DNA of 46,113 nt from Lysobacteraceae bacterium. Lineage in GTDB: Bacteria > Pseudomonadota > Gammaproteobacteria > Xanthomonadales > Rhodanobacteraceae. Each line of letters opens with the position of its first letter. The stretch's first letter is position 1. Made by a program: the position numbers and the translations under genes. Location of the stretch: the NCBI GenBank assembly GCA_018970895.1, contig JAGWVM010000009.1, positions 1-46,113 of the forward strand, written 5' to 3'. Below the pieces are notes generated by a model, which saw only the letters and a list, made by a program, of their open reading frames with translations, ran no database searches and was not told the origin of the DNA. Below, one piece after another: positions 24,117 through 32,616 of this stretch.

Positions 24117-25120
24117 CGCTTCCGAAGGGCAGCGACTTCCTGCCGCCGTGGCCGCTGCGCAGTGGCCACCTGCAGACGATGCTCTCTTCCAGCGGCGTAC
24201 GCCGGGTGCTGCTGCCGCGCAGCGCCCGCACCGTGGGCGAGGGGGCCGAGCACGTGATGGTCGGCGGCGGTGGCGACGTGCGGCTGAGTGGTGCCTTCAC
24301 CGCCCAGCGCGTGCAACCCGAACCGCGCGGACTGGCCGTGCTCTTCCACGGCTGGGAAGGCAGCGTCGATTCCACCTACGTGCTGCAGACCGGCAGCCGC
24401 CTGCTCGCCGACGGCTGGGACGTGTTCCGGCTCAACTTCCGCGACCACGGTGACAGCCACCACCTCAACGAGGCGCTGTTCCACTCCTGCCGCATCGGCG
24501 AAGTGGTGCACGCGCTGGGCGAGATCGCCGAGCGCTGGCCGGCGCGGCCGATGGTACTGGCCGGGTTTTCGCTGGGCGGCAACTTCGCGCTGCGCGCGGC
24601 GATGCAGGCGCCGAAGCTGGGCATCCCGTTGTCCTACGCGCTGGCGGTATGCCCGATCATCGATCCGGCCGAGGGGCTGTTCTCGCTGGAAAAGCAGGCG
24701 CCGTGGTTCTACCAGGCCTACTTCATGCAGAAGTGGCGCCATTCGCTGAAGGTCAAGCAGTCGCTGTTTCCGCAGCACACCTATTTCGAGCTGGCCGAAC
24801 TGAAGCAGAACCTGCGTGGCCTCACCGAGGCGCTGGTGCTGCGGCACACCGACTTCGATTCGCTCGAGGCCTATCTGGACGGCTATTCGGTGGCCGGCGA
24901 GACGCTGCGGGAGCTGGCCCTGCCGGCCACGATCATGACCGCCCGCGACGATCCGGTGATTCCGGTCAACGCCTTCGAGCAGCTGAAACTGCCGTCGAAC
25001 GTGGAGCTCGACATCGCCCGCTACGGCGGCCACTGCGGCTTCATCCGCGGCTGGGACATGACCAGCTTCACCGACGACTACATCGCCGCGCGCTTCAACG
25101 CGGTGGCAGACGTCCGCTGA
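24113..25120 (+). CDS. YheT-type alpha/beta hydrolase
   Basis: A 335-residue serine hydrolase of the YheT/ABHD1-3 family. It has LRSGHLQTMLSS at the N-terminus, the HGWEGS oxyanion region, the nucleophile motif LAGFSLGGNFALR, the acid region TARDDPVIPV and the His motif RYGGHCGFI. The start ATG overlaps the stop of the acyltransferase gene. The pairing suggests a role in lipid or fatty-acid ester handling. Its stop is 3 bases from the convergent oxygenase stop. Confidence 0.9.
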   Translation: MTLPKGSDFLPPWPLRSGHLQTMLSSSGVRRVLLPRSARTVGEGAEHVMVGGGGDVRLSGAFTAQRVQPEPRGLAVLFHGWEGSVDSTYVLQTGSRLLADGWDVFRLNFRDHGDSHHLNEALFHSCRIGEVVHALGEIAERWPARPMVLAGFSLGGNFALRAAMQAPKLGIPLSYALAVCPIIDPAEGLFSLEKQAPWFYQAYFMQKWRHSLKVKQSLFPQHTYFELAELKQNLRGLTEALVLRHTDFDSLEAYLDGYSVAGETLRELALPATIMTARDDPVIPVNAFEQLKLPSNVELDIARYGGHCGFIRGWDMTSFTDDYIAARFNAVADVR

Positions 25121-25123
25121 GGT

Positions 25124-25738
25124 TCAGGGCAGGGTGCCGGGTTCGCGCCGGCGCATCCAGCAGGCGATGCTCATCCGCTCACGCGCGCCCGGCAGCACTT
25201 CGTGCTCGAAACGGTCGGACAGGAACAGCGCCAGCGTGCCGGCCCGCGGCAGCACGTCGTGGCTGCGGCCATCGTCCAGGTACAGCCGCAGTGCACCCCC
25301 GTCCTCCGGCGCCCAGTCGGCGTTGAGGTAGTACACCGCCGACACCACGCGGGCGTCGCGACCGCGCAGCTGGTCCAGATGTCGCGCGTAGCGTGCACCC
25401 GGCGGGTATACCGCGTAGTGCGCCTCGCTCTCCGCCAGGCCCAGCATCAGGCTGCGGTTGAGGCTCTGGCGCAGGATCTCGATCGCGTCGACGAACGGGC
25501 GCTGCGCCGCGCTCGGTGCGTCCATGTCGAACCAGCGGGTGTGGTCGCCGCGCAGTGCCGGTGCCGCCTGACCCACGCCGATCCGTGCCGGGTTCATCTG
25601 CTGCGCGGCGAGCATCGCCGCGCATTCCCGGGCCAGGTCCGCGGTTGCCGCGGCGGGAAGCATGCCCTCGAACACGTACCAGCCGTCCGCGGCCAGCGCG
25701 TCGGCAGCGGCTTGGAAACGGTCGGCGAGGGTGGTCAT
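25124..25738 (-). CDS. 2OG-Fe(II) oxygenase (PhyH/P4H-like)
   Basis: A 204-residue iron/2-oxoglutarate-dependent oxygenase. The first iron-binding pair is His-x-Asp in YARHLDQL, the distal His is in DRFEHEVLPG, and the 2-oxoglutarate-binding Arg is in ARERMSIACW. VSAVYYLNADWAPEDGGALRLYL matches prolyl-4-hydroxylase-like proteins. The ATG at 25738 gives MTTLADRF; the open frame runs far upstream only as a shadow. It follows the DUF3820 gene by 56 bases. Its substrate is unknown. Confidence 0.88.
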   Translation of the reverse strand: MTTLADRFQAAADALAADGWYVFEGMLPAAATADLARECAAMLAAQQMNPARIGVGQAAPALRGDHTRWFDMDAPSAAQRPFVDAIEILRQSLNRSLMLGLAESEAHYAVYPPGARYARHLDQLRGRDARVVSAVYYLNADWAPEDGGALRLYLDDGRSHDVLPRAGTLALFLSDRFEHEVLPGARERMSIACWMRRREPGTLP

Positions 25739-25794
25739 GGTGCGGCGGCGGGCAGGGCAGGGGCGCGCAGCATACGCCGATCGGCGACGCGCGA

Positions 25795-26001
25795 TCAGCG
25801 CAGCGGATCGAGCAGGCCGCGCAGGCCGTTGTGGTCCAGCTCCAGCGACAGCGCCAGCAGACGCCCGAGCTGGCCCGGCGGGAAGCCCTCGCGCGCGAAC
25901 CACGCCAGGTACGCGCCGGGCAGGTCGCCGATCAGCCGGCCCTGGTACTTGCCGTAGGGCATGCGCACCGTGACCAGGCGCTTGAGGTCCTCGGCCTCCA
26001 T
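25795..26001 (-). CDS. DUF3820-family small protein
   Basis: A 68-residue cytoplasmic protein of the DUF3820 family, with the typical MPYGKYQGRLIGDLPGAYLAWFAREGFPPGQLG. The family has been annotated as a putative quorum-sensing-regulated virulence factor, but its biochemical role is not established. It begins 6 bases after the VOC gene and is in the same transcript. Confidence 0.88.
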   Translation of the reverse strand: MEAEDLKRLVTVRMPYGKYQGRLIGDLPGAYLAWFAREGFPPGQLGRLLALSLELDHNGLRGLLDPLR

Positions 26002-26007
26002 CGCAGC

Positions 26008-26430
26008 CTATTTCGCGAACAGCCGCAACGGGTCGGCGAACGCCTTGAACTCCAGCGCGTTGCCGCAGGGGTCGAGCAGGAACATCGTGGCCTGTTCGCC
26101 GGGCTGGCCGACGAAGCGCACGTGCGGCTCGATCACGAACTGGACGCCCGCGGCACGCAGCCGTCCGGCCAGCGCCTGCCAGTCGTGCATCGGCAGTACC
26201 AGCCCGAAGTGGCGCACCGGCACGGCATCGCCATCCACATCGTGCGCAGCGGCCGCGCGCACTTCCTCCGGCGCCAGGTGGGCGACGATCTGGTGGCCAT
26301 GAAAATCGAAGTCGACCCAATCCTCGCTGCTGCGTCCCTCGGGGCAGCCGAGCAGGTCGCCATAGAACGCCCGCGCCCTGGCGAGCGAAGTGACGGGAAA
26401 CGCAAGATGGAACGGCGGGAGCTGGCTCAT
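26008..26430 (-). CDS. VOC-family (glyoxalase/dioxygenase superfamily) protein
   Basis: A 140-residue protein of the vicinal oxygen chelate fold with two beta-alpha-beta-beta-beta halves (LPPFHLAFPVTSLARARAFYGDLLGC; VRHFGLVLPMHDWQALAGRLRAAGVQF). Possible metal ligands are His8, the His in VRHFGL and the Glu in NALEFKAF. The closing motif FLLDPCGNALEFK is standard. It leads a three-gene minus-strand group with DUF3820 and the oxygenase. Its substrate is unknown. Confidence 0.9.
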   Translation of the reverse strand: MSQLPPFHLAFPVTSLARARAFYGDLLGCPEGRSSEDWVDFDFHGHQIVAHLAPEEVRAAAAHDVDGDAVPVRHFGLVLPMHDWQALAGRLRAAGVQFVIEPHVRFVGQPGEQATMFLLDPCGNALEFKAFADPLRLFAK

Positions 26431-26540
26431 CGTCGGGCACGGGCGGGGCAGGGCCTTCGAGCATGCGGTCCGCGACCGCGGCGGTCAACGCGGCCCGGCC
26501 GCTATGCTGTGGGATGCCCCCGCAGAAGCCCAGGACCGCC

Positions 26541-27830
26541 ATGCCCGCAGGCCGGCACATCGTCTTCGCCACCGTCGGCTCGCTCGGCGACCTGTTTCCG
26601 TTCCTGGCGGTCGGCCAGGTGCTGGCCGCGCGCGGGCACCGCGTTACGGTGGCGACGCATCCGGTGCATCGCGAGGCGATCGGGCGGGCCGGGCTGGTCT
26701 TCGCCGACGCCAGCGGCATGCCCGAGCCGGACGACCGCGAGGCGTTCACCGCCAAGGCGTTCCATCCCTGGCGCGGCCCGGCCTTCGTCGTGCGCGACTT
26801 CGCCGCTGCCGACGTGCGGGCCAGCCATGCGAAGCTGGCTCCGCTGTGCGCAACGGCCGACGTGCTGGTCACCAGCACGCTGGCGTTCGCCGGGCAGATC
26901 CTCGGCGAAACGCTGGAGGCCGCCGGGCAGCTGCGCTGGCTGTCCGCCGTGCTGGCCCCGGCCAGCTTCCTGTCGGCGTATGACATGCCCGCCACCGGGC
27001 TGTCCGCGCTCGACCGCTTCTTTCGCGCCACGCCCGCCCGCGGGCGCCTGCTGCAGCGCCTGTCGCGCCGGGTGACGCGGAGCTGGACCGCGCCGGTGCG
27101 GGCTTTCCGGCACGAGCTGGGCTTGCCGCCCGAATCGCCGCGGGGTGATCCGTTCCATCGCGGCCAGTTCGCGCCGGGTGGCACGCTCGCGCTGTTCCCG
27201 GCGCTGCTCGGTGAGCCCCAGCCGGACTGGCCGCCGCGTGCCACGCAGTGCGGCTTCGCCCGCTATGCGCAGCCGGACGGGCTCGATCCGGCGCTGGCGG
27301 ACTTCCTGCACGACGGCCCGCCGCCGATCGTTTTTTCGCTGGGTTCCACCGCGGTGCACGCCAACGCCTCGTTCCTGCGCGAGAGCCTGGCCGCCGCCGT
27401 CGCGCTCGACCGGCGCGCGGTGCTGTTCACCGGCTCGCCGGAGATGCGCGCGCGGCTGCCACGCAGGCTGCCGGACGGGATCGTCTGCGTGGAATACGCG
27501 CCGCATGCTGCCGTGTTCCCGCACGCGGCGGCGGTGGTGCATCACGGCGGCGTCGGCACCAGCGCCGAGGCCCTGCACGCCGGCGTCCCCTCGCTGGTGG
27601 TGCCGCACGGCTTCGACCAGCACGACAACGCCGCCCGCCTGCAGCGCCTCGGCGTGGCCGGGGTCCTGCCAGCCACGCGCTATCGCCGTGCCGCTGCTGC
27701 CGCCCGCCTGGCCGACCTGCTCGATGCCGCCCATGCCCGCCGCGCCCGCACCGTCGCCGGATGGCTGGAAAGGACGGACGGCGCCGCGGCCGCTGCCGAC
27801 GCCATCGGGCAGGCCGCGGGTTCCACCTGA
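26541..27830 (+). CDS. GT1-family glycosyltransferase (UGT/MGT-like)
   Basis: A 429-residue GT-B glycosyltransferase like the macrolide/rhamnosyl/UDP-glucuronosyl group. The acceptor domain begins GRHIVFATVGSLGDLFPFLAVGQVLAARGHRVT. The donor domain has IVFSLGSTAVH and the nucleotide-sugar signature VVHHGGVGTSAEALHAGVPSLVVPHGFDQHDNA. The ATG at 26541 is preceded by AGGA; longer in-frame starts (26463, 26514) add unlikely residues. It stands alone. The acceptor (lipid, pigment or small molecule) cannot be inferred. Confidence 0.9.
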   Translation: MPAGRHIVFATVGSLGDLFPFLAVGQVLAARGHRVTVATHPVHREAIGRAGLVFADASGMPEPDDREAFTAKAFHPWRGPAFVVRDFAAADVRASHAKLAPLCATADVLVTSTLAFAGQILGETLEAAGQLRWLSAVLAPASFLSAYDMPATGLSALDRFFRATPARGRLLQRLSRRVTRSWTAPVRAFRHELGLPPESPRGDPFHRGQFAPGGTLALFPALLGEPQPDWPPRATQCGFARYAQPDGLDPALADFLHDGPPPIVFSLGSTAVHANASFLRESLAAAVALDRRAVLFTGSPEMRARLPRRLPDGIVCVEYAPHAAVFPHAAAVVHHGGVGTSAEALHAGVPSLVVPHGFDQHDNAARLQRLGVAGVLPATRYRRAAAAARLADLLDAAHARRARTVAGWLERTDGAAAAADAIGQAAGST

Positions 27831-27946
27831 GGCGCCTTGCGGTTTCGTAAGGTTTCCGCGCGTCCATCGCCAGCTCACGGTAAAGGTCGCGCCACAGGGG
27901 CTGACCAGCATGACGGGTATTCCCGAGTCCCTGCGGAGAGTTCCCC

Positions 27947-30280
27947 ATGCTGCTGCATCGTCGCTTCCCGATCCCCACCGTCCTGGCACTGGCACTGGCC
28001 TGTGCCCTGCAGCCCGCCGCGCGCGCGGCCGATGCCGCCACGCCGGACGGTGCTGCCGCCGCACCCGGTCATGTCAAGAACCTCGCAGGTATCCACGTGG
28101 TGGCCACGGCACCGCGCGCGGCGGAAATGCCCACGCATGCGTCGCTGAAAGCGATCGAGCCGAAGTCGATCATCGACCAGGCCTATATCGACAACAACGC
28201 GATGCCGATGGACAACTACAGCTCGATCGCTGCGCTGGCACCGAGCGTGGTGGATGTCGAGCCGAACGGACCGGGCCTGGGCAACAACAAGGGCTTCGTC
28301 ATCCGCGGCATGGGCGATGGCCAGTACAACCTCACCATGGACGGCATCCCGGTGGGCGACTCCAACGATTTCACCCACCACTCGTCGAACTATTTCATGC
28401 CGCAGGACCTTGGCCAGGTGATCGTCGACCGAGGCCCGGGCCAGGCCTCCACCATCGGCTACGCCACCTTCGGCGGCACCGTCGCGATGCAGACCCGCGA
28501 CCCGCTGGCGCGCACCACCACCGAGGTCTACGGCGGCTTCGGCAGCTTCGCCACCCGCATGGCCGGCGTGAAGTTCAACACCGGCAGGCTCGCCAACGGC
28601 GGCAGCGGCTACCTCGACTACCGGCGCCTGCGCTCGGACGGCTACCTGTCCGGCGCAAACGTCGATCGCAGCAACGTGGTCGCCAAGTTCGTGCAGCCGT
28701 TCGGCGACGCCACCACGCTGACCGTGCTGGCCATGCGCAACACCAACGGTGGCAGCAATGCGGCCATCGTCGGTGCGACCTCGTATCCGTACGTGTCCGA
28801 CGGGAATTATCCCTACACCAGCGGCATGCAGGGCCAGATGCAGGTCTTCGGCAAGCGTTACGGCCTGTCCAACGATCCGCGCAGCCAGGCCTACACGGGC
28901 TACAACTACGACCACTTCAACAGCGACTTCGAATACGTCGACCTCGCCTCCGACCTCGGCGTGGTGAAACTCGACAACAAGCTCTACACCTACTCGTACT
29001 ACCACCGCGGCTGGAACGGCCTCGACCCGAACGGCGGCAACATGGACTACGGCCAGCTCAGCGGTCCGGCCGGCTCCACCGGTGACGGCACCTTCCCGGC
29101 AGGCCTGGGCACCCCCAACGGGACGGTCTACGGTGACAACAACATCCCCGGCCAGAAGATGTACCTGCTTTACCGCAACTGGGGCGATCTGCTGCGCCTG
29201 AGCCAGTCGCTCGGTCCGGGCGAGCTCGGCTACGGGGTCTGGGCGAACAAGCAGCTCTACCATCGATACGAGGCCGAGATCGACTTCACCCTCGGCGGCG
29301 CGCTGAACCCGATCCTGAAAGGCGGCGACCCGGTGACCCAGGCCACCGACCGCCGCATCGACGGCACCTTCTGGGTGATCCAGCCCTACCTGCAGTACGC
29401 CTGGCACATCACCGACCAGCTCACCTTCACGCCCGGGCTGAAGTACGTCACCTTCAAGCGCCACGACGTGGCACCGATCCAGCAGAAGGTGCGCACCGCG
29501 TTCGACTACAGCCAGACCTGGAAGAAGCTGCTGCCCTCGTTCGACCTGCACTACGCGATCTCGTCGGAGTGGTCGGCCTACCTGCAGGCCGCCGAGGGCT
29601 ACCTGGCACCGAACGAGAACCTTTACTACGTGGCCAACCCGACCACCGCCGACCAGGGCATCCAGACCGAGCAGACCAAGAACTACCAGCTCGGCACCAG
29701 CTGGCAGAACGGCACCTGGAGCCTGTCCGCCGACGTGTATGCGATCAACTTCTCCAACCAGGTCACCAGCCGCAAAGTGGGCAAGGAGACGTTCTTCAGC
29801 AACCTCGGCGGCACCCGTTACCGCGGCGCCGAGGTCGAAGGCAGCGTCTACGTGGGCAGCGGCTTCAGCCTCTACGGCAACGCCAGTTACAACAAGGCGA
29901 CCGTGAACAGCACGGGGCTGCAGTTGAAGAAGGTGCCCAAGACCACCGCGGCGGCCGGCATCCTGTACCACGCCGGTGCGGTCAGCGGCTCGCTGCTGGC
30001 CAAGCACGTCGGCGTCAGCTACGGCGAAACCGGCGTGGACGCGAACGGCAATCCGGCGCTGGTCTATCGCCTGCCGGCGGTGACGCTGGTCAATCTGTCG
30101 CTTAACTACACGTTGCAGCACCGCGCGCTGCTGCCGCGTGGCAGCACGTTCGGCCTGCGCGTCACCAACCTCACCAACCAGACCCCATTCGTCGACGTCA
30201 CCAGCAGCGGCAACGGCGTGCCGCTGTTCTATGCCGTCGCCGGGCGTGCGGTGATGGGCACCTTCTCGTTGCCGTTCTGA
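27947..30280 (+). CDS. TonB-dependent outer-membrane receptor
   Basis: A 777-residue receptor: signal peptide 1-27 (ALALACALQPAARAA), plug domain about 65-190 (YSSIAALAPSVVDVEP, KGFVIRGMGDGQYNLTMDGIPVG, VDRGPGQASTIGYATFGGTVAMQTRDP), then a 22-strand barrel ending in TFSLPF with terminal Phe. It imports a substrate by TonB energy. GGAGA precedes the ATG. The phosphodiesterase gene follows 53 bases later, so a phosphate ester or a product of that enzyme is a plausible substrate. Nothing in the sequence names it. Confidence 0.93.
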   Translation: MLLHRRFPIPTVLALALACALQPAARAADAATPDGAAAAPGHVKNLAGIHVVATAPRAAEMPTHASLKAIEPKSIIDQAYIDNNAMPMDNYSSIAALAPSVVDVEPNGPGLGNNKGFVIRGMGDGQYNLTMDGIPVGDSNDFTHHSSNYFMPQDLGQVIVDRGPGQASTIGYATFGGTVAMQTRDPLARTTTEVYGGFGSFATRMAGVKFNTGRLANGGSGYLDYRRLRSDGYLSGANVDRSNVVAKFVQPFGDATTLTVLAMRNTNGGSNAAIVGATSYPYVSDGNYPYTSGMQGQMQVFGKRYGLSNDPRSQAYTGYNYDHFNSDFEYVDLASDLGVVKLDNKLYTYSYYHRGWNGLDPNGGNMDYGQLSGPAGSTGDGTFPAGLGTPNGTVYGDNNIPGQKMYLLYRNWGDLLRLSQSLGPGELGYGVWANKQLYHRYEAEIDFTLGGALNPILKGGDPVTQATDRRIDGTFWVIQPYLQYAWHITDQLTFTPGLKYVTFKRHDVAPIQQKVRTAFDYSQTWKKLLPSFDLHYAISSEWSAYLQAAEGYLAPNENLYYVANPTTADQGIQTEQTKNYQLGTSWQNGTWSLSADVYAINFSNQVTSRKVGKETFFSNLGGTRYRGAEVEGSVYVGSGFSLYGNASYNKATVNSTGLQLKKVPKTTAAAGILYHAGAVSGSLLAKHVGVSYGETGVDANGNPALVYRLPAVTLVNLSLNYTLQHRALLPRGSTFGLRVTNLTNQTPFVDVTSSGNGVPLFYAVAGRAVMGTFSLPF

Positions 30281-30333
30281 TCGCCGCCTGCCGCCGCCAC
30301 CGGCTGCAGCCCTTCCCCCGTCCACGACACTCC

Positions 30334-31824
30334 ATGAAACCACTCCTCCGATTCGTGCTTGCGGCCGGCCTTGCTGCCGGTCCGGGCCTCGCCGAAGCCG
30401 GCCCGGTTCGCCATGTGCTGCTGATCAGCGTCGACGGACTGCACGCGCTGGACCTGCGCACCTACATCGAGATCCACCCGGACTCCCACCTGGCCGCGCT
30501 GGCCGCGCACGGCATCGAGTACACCCACGCCAGCACCGTGGTGCCGGCCGACTCGTTCCCCGGCCTGCTGGCGCTGGTCACCGGTGGCACGCCCTCGGCA
30601 ACCGGGGTCTATTACGACAACAGCTGGGACCGTTCGCTGGCGCCGCCGACCGGTCCGTGCACGCCGACCGGGGCCCACGCCAAATTCAACGAGTGGATCG
30701 ACGCAGCGGGTGGCGTTGGCATCGACCCCGGCCGGCTGCCGCGCGACCCCGCCCACGGCTGCCGTCCGGTCTATCCGTGGCAGTACCTGCGCGTGAACAC
30801 GATCTTCAACGTGGTGCGCAGTGCCGGTGGCTACACCGCGTGGGCCGACAAGCACCCCTCGTACGCGATCGTGCAGGGCCCCTCCGGTGACGGCGTGGCC
30901 GATCTCTACACGCCGGAAATCGGCACCGACGGCGAGGACCACCCGGACACCGACAAGGTCACCGCCTCGATCGCCCGCACCGAAACCTACGACACCGGCA
31001 AGATACAGGCGGTGATCCACGAGGTGGAAGGCTATCGCGATGACGGCCGCACGCGGGCGCCGGTGCCGACCCTGTTCGGCCTCAACCTGCAGAGCGTCAA
31101 CGTGGCGCAGAAGCTGGCCGGCTACCAGAACGCCGACGGCACGCCGACGCCGTCGCTCGATGCCGCGCTGACCCACGTCGATACCCTGGTCGGCGAGCTG
31201 ATGGACGCCCTTGCGCGGCGCCATCTCGTGCAGAGCACGCTGGTGATCCTGACCGCCAAGCACGGTAACGGACCGATCGACCCGGACCAGCTGCGACACG
31301 TTCCGGACACGATCCTGCACCGCGTGATCGCCGCCGCCGCCGATGGCGAACCGGCCCAGCTCACCACCGATCGCAGCGCACTGGTCTGGCTGCACGATCG
31401 GCGCACCACCGGCACGGTCGCACATACCCTGCTGGCGGAGCGCCAGCGGCTCGGCATCGAACGGGTACTGTGGGGACGTGCACTGGCCCTGCTTTTTCCG
31501 TCCCCTGCGCACGACGTGCGCACGCCGGACCTGATCGTGATACCGCAGGCCGGCGTCATCTACGACAAGCCGGGTGCCAGCAAGCGGGCCGAGCACGGCG
31601 GCTTCGACACCGACGACACCCATGTGGCGCTGCTGGTAGCCGGGCCGATGCTGCCGCAGCCGGGACGCCGGCTCGACGCGCCGGTCTCCACCACCCAGGT
31701 GGCCCCGACCGTGCTTGCCGCGCTCGGACTGGACCCGCAGGCCCTGCAGGCGGTGCACGAGCAGGGCACGCCCCTGTTGCCCGGGGTTGCGTGGTCGGCC
31801 GTGTCCAGACGGATCCGGCACTGA
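30334..31824 (+). CDS. Exported type I phosphodiesterase / alkaline-phosphatase-superfamily protein
   Basis: A 496-residue exported metal hydrolase of the nucleotide pyrophosphatase/phosphodiesterase branch. A signal peptide (1-22) precedes the first metal motif VLLISVDGLHALDL; the nucleophile is probably the Ser in VPADSFPGLLALVTGG (Thr/Ser region). Further motifs are LTAKHGNGPID and AEHGGFDTDDTHVALLV, which carries the final His/Asp metal ligands. It would release phosphate or nucleosides from phosphate esters in the periplasm. It is downstream of a TonB receptor and upstream of a two-component system. Confidence 0.88.
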   Translation: MKPLLRFVLAAGLAAGPGLAEAGPVRHVLLISVDGLHALDLRTYIEIHPDSHLAALAAHGIEYTHASTVVPADSFPGLLALVTGGTPSATGVYYDNSWDRSLAPPTGPCTPTGAHAKFNEWIDAAGGVGIDPGRLPRDPAHGCRPVYPWQYLRVNTIFNVVRSAGGYTAWADKHPSYAIVQGPSGDGVADLYTPEIGTDGEDHPDTDKVTASIARTETYDTGKIQAVIHEVEGYRDDGRTRAPVPTLFGLNLQSVNVAQKLAGYQNADGTPTPSLDAALTHVDTLVGELMDALARRHLVQSTLVILTAKHGNGPIDPDQLRHVPDTILHRVIAAAADGEPAQLTTDRSALVWLHDRRTTGTVAHTLLAERQRLGIERVLWGRALALLFPSPAHDVRTPDLIVIPQAGVIYDKPGASKRAEHGGFDTDDTHVALLVAGPMLPQPGRRLDAPVSTTQVAPTVLAALGLDPQALQAVHEQGTPLLPGVAWSAVSRRIRH

Positions 31825-31854
31825 GCGCACCACTTCATCGGCCGGTCACAATCG

Positions 31855-32616
31855 ATGTCTACCGTGATGGCTCCCGATGCCGGTGAGGCCCGCGCGCCGT
31901 CCACCGGCAAAAGCGTGCCGGAGGCCGCCTTGCGCATTCTCATCGTCGAGGACGACAACGACACCCGCCAGTGGATCGACAGCGGGCTGTTCGAGGAGGG
32001 CTATGCGACACGCGCCGTCGCCGACGGCCGTGAAGGCCTTGCGCTGGCGGTGCAGGGCCAGTTTGACGGCATCGTGGTCGACCGCAAGCTGCCTGGCCTG
32101 GACGGCATCAGCTTCATCCGCGCTGTCCGCAGCGCCGAGGTGCACTCACGCATCATCATGCTCACCGCGCTGAGCGAAACCACCCAGCGCATCGAGGGTC
32201 TGGATGCCGGCGCCGATGACTATCTCGGCAAGCCCTTCGCCATGGCCGAGCTGGTGGCTCGACTGCGCGCGCTGTCGCGGCGCCCGGCGCTCAGTCGCGA
32301 CGCCCCGCTGCTGGAGTGGGGGCCGCTGTCGCTCGACTCCACCCGGCACGTGGCCAGCTGCCGCGGCGAACGGCTTGACCTGACGCCCACCGAGTACCGC
32401 CTGCTGGAGATCCTGCTGCGACATCCCGGCAATGTCGTCACCCGCTCGATGCTGCTCGAGCAGGTGTGGCATTTCCATTTCAGTCCGCGGACCAGCGTGG
32501 TCGAGACCCACATGTCGCGCCTGCGCGGCAAGGTGCGCGATGCCGGTGGCGAGAGCTTCATCGAGACCGTGCGTGGCTACGGCTACCGCCTGCAGCTCCC
32601 GGCCGGTCCGGCATAG
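31855..32616 (+). CDS. OmpR-family response regulator
   Basis: A 253-residue regulator. The receiver domain (about 26-140) has acidic Asp33/Asp34, phospho-acceptor Asp76 in IVVDRKLPGLDG, Thr104 and Lys126. The C-terminal winged helix (about 155-250) has LDLTPTEYRLLEILLRHPGNVVTRSMLLEQVW and ETVRGYGYRL. About 24 residues precede the receiver, longer than usual; a GTG at 31915 would give a more standard start. It is followed at once by its histidine kinase and lies behind the phosphodiesterase gene. Confidence 0.93.
   Translation: MSTVMAPDAGEARAPSTGKSVPEAALRILIVEDDNDTRQWIDSGLFEEGYATRAVADGREGLALAVQGQFDGIVVDRKLPGLDGISFIRAVRSAEVHSRIIMLTALSETTQRIEGLDAGADDYLGKPFAMAELVARLRALSRRPALSRDAPLLEWGPLSLDSTRHVASCRGERLDLTPTEYRLLEILLRHPGNVVTRSMLLEQVWHFHFSPRTSVVETHMSRLRGKVRDAGGESFIETVRGYGYRLQLPAGPA

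Noticed and set aside
27875..30343. 822-codon minus-strand frame over the TonB receptor gene
   Set aside because: Antisense shadow; the plus strand encodes a complete TonB receptor.
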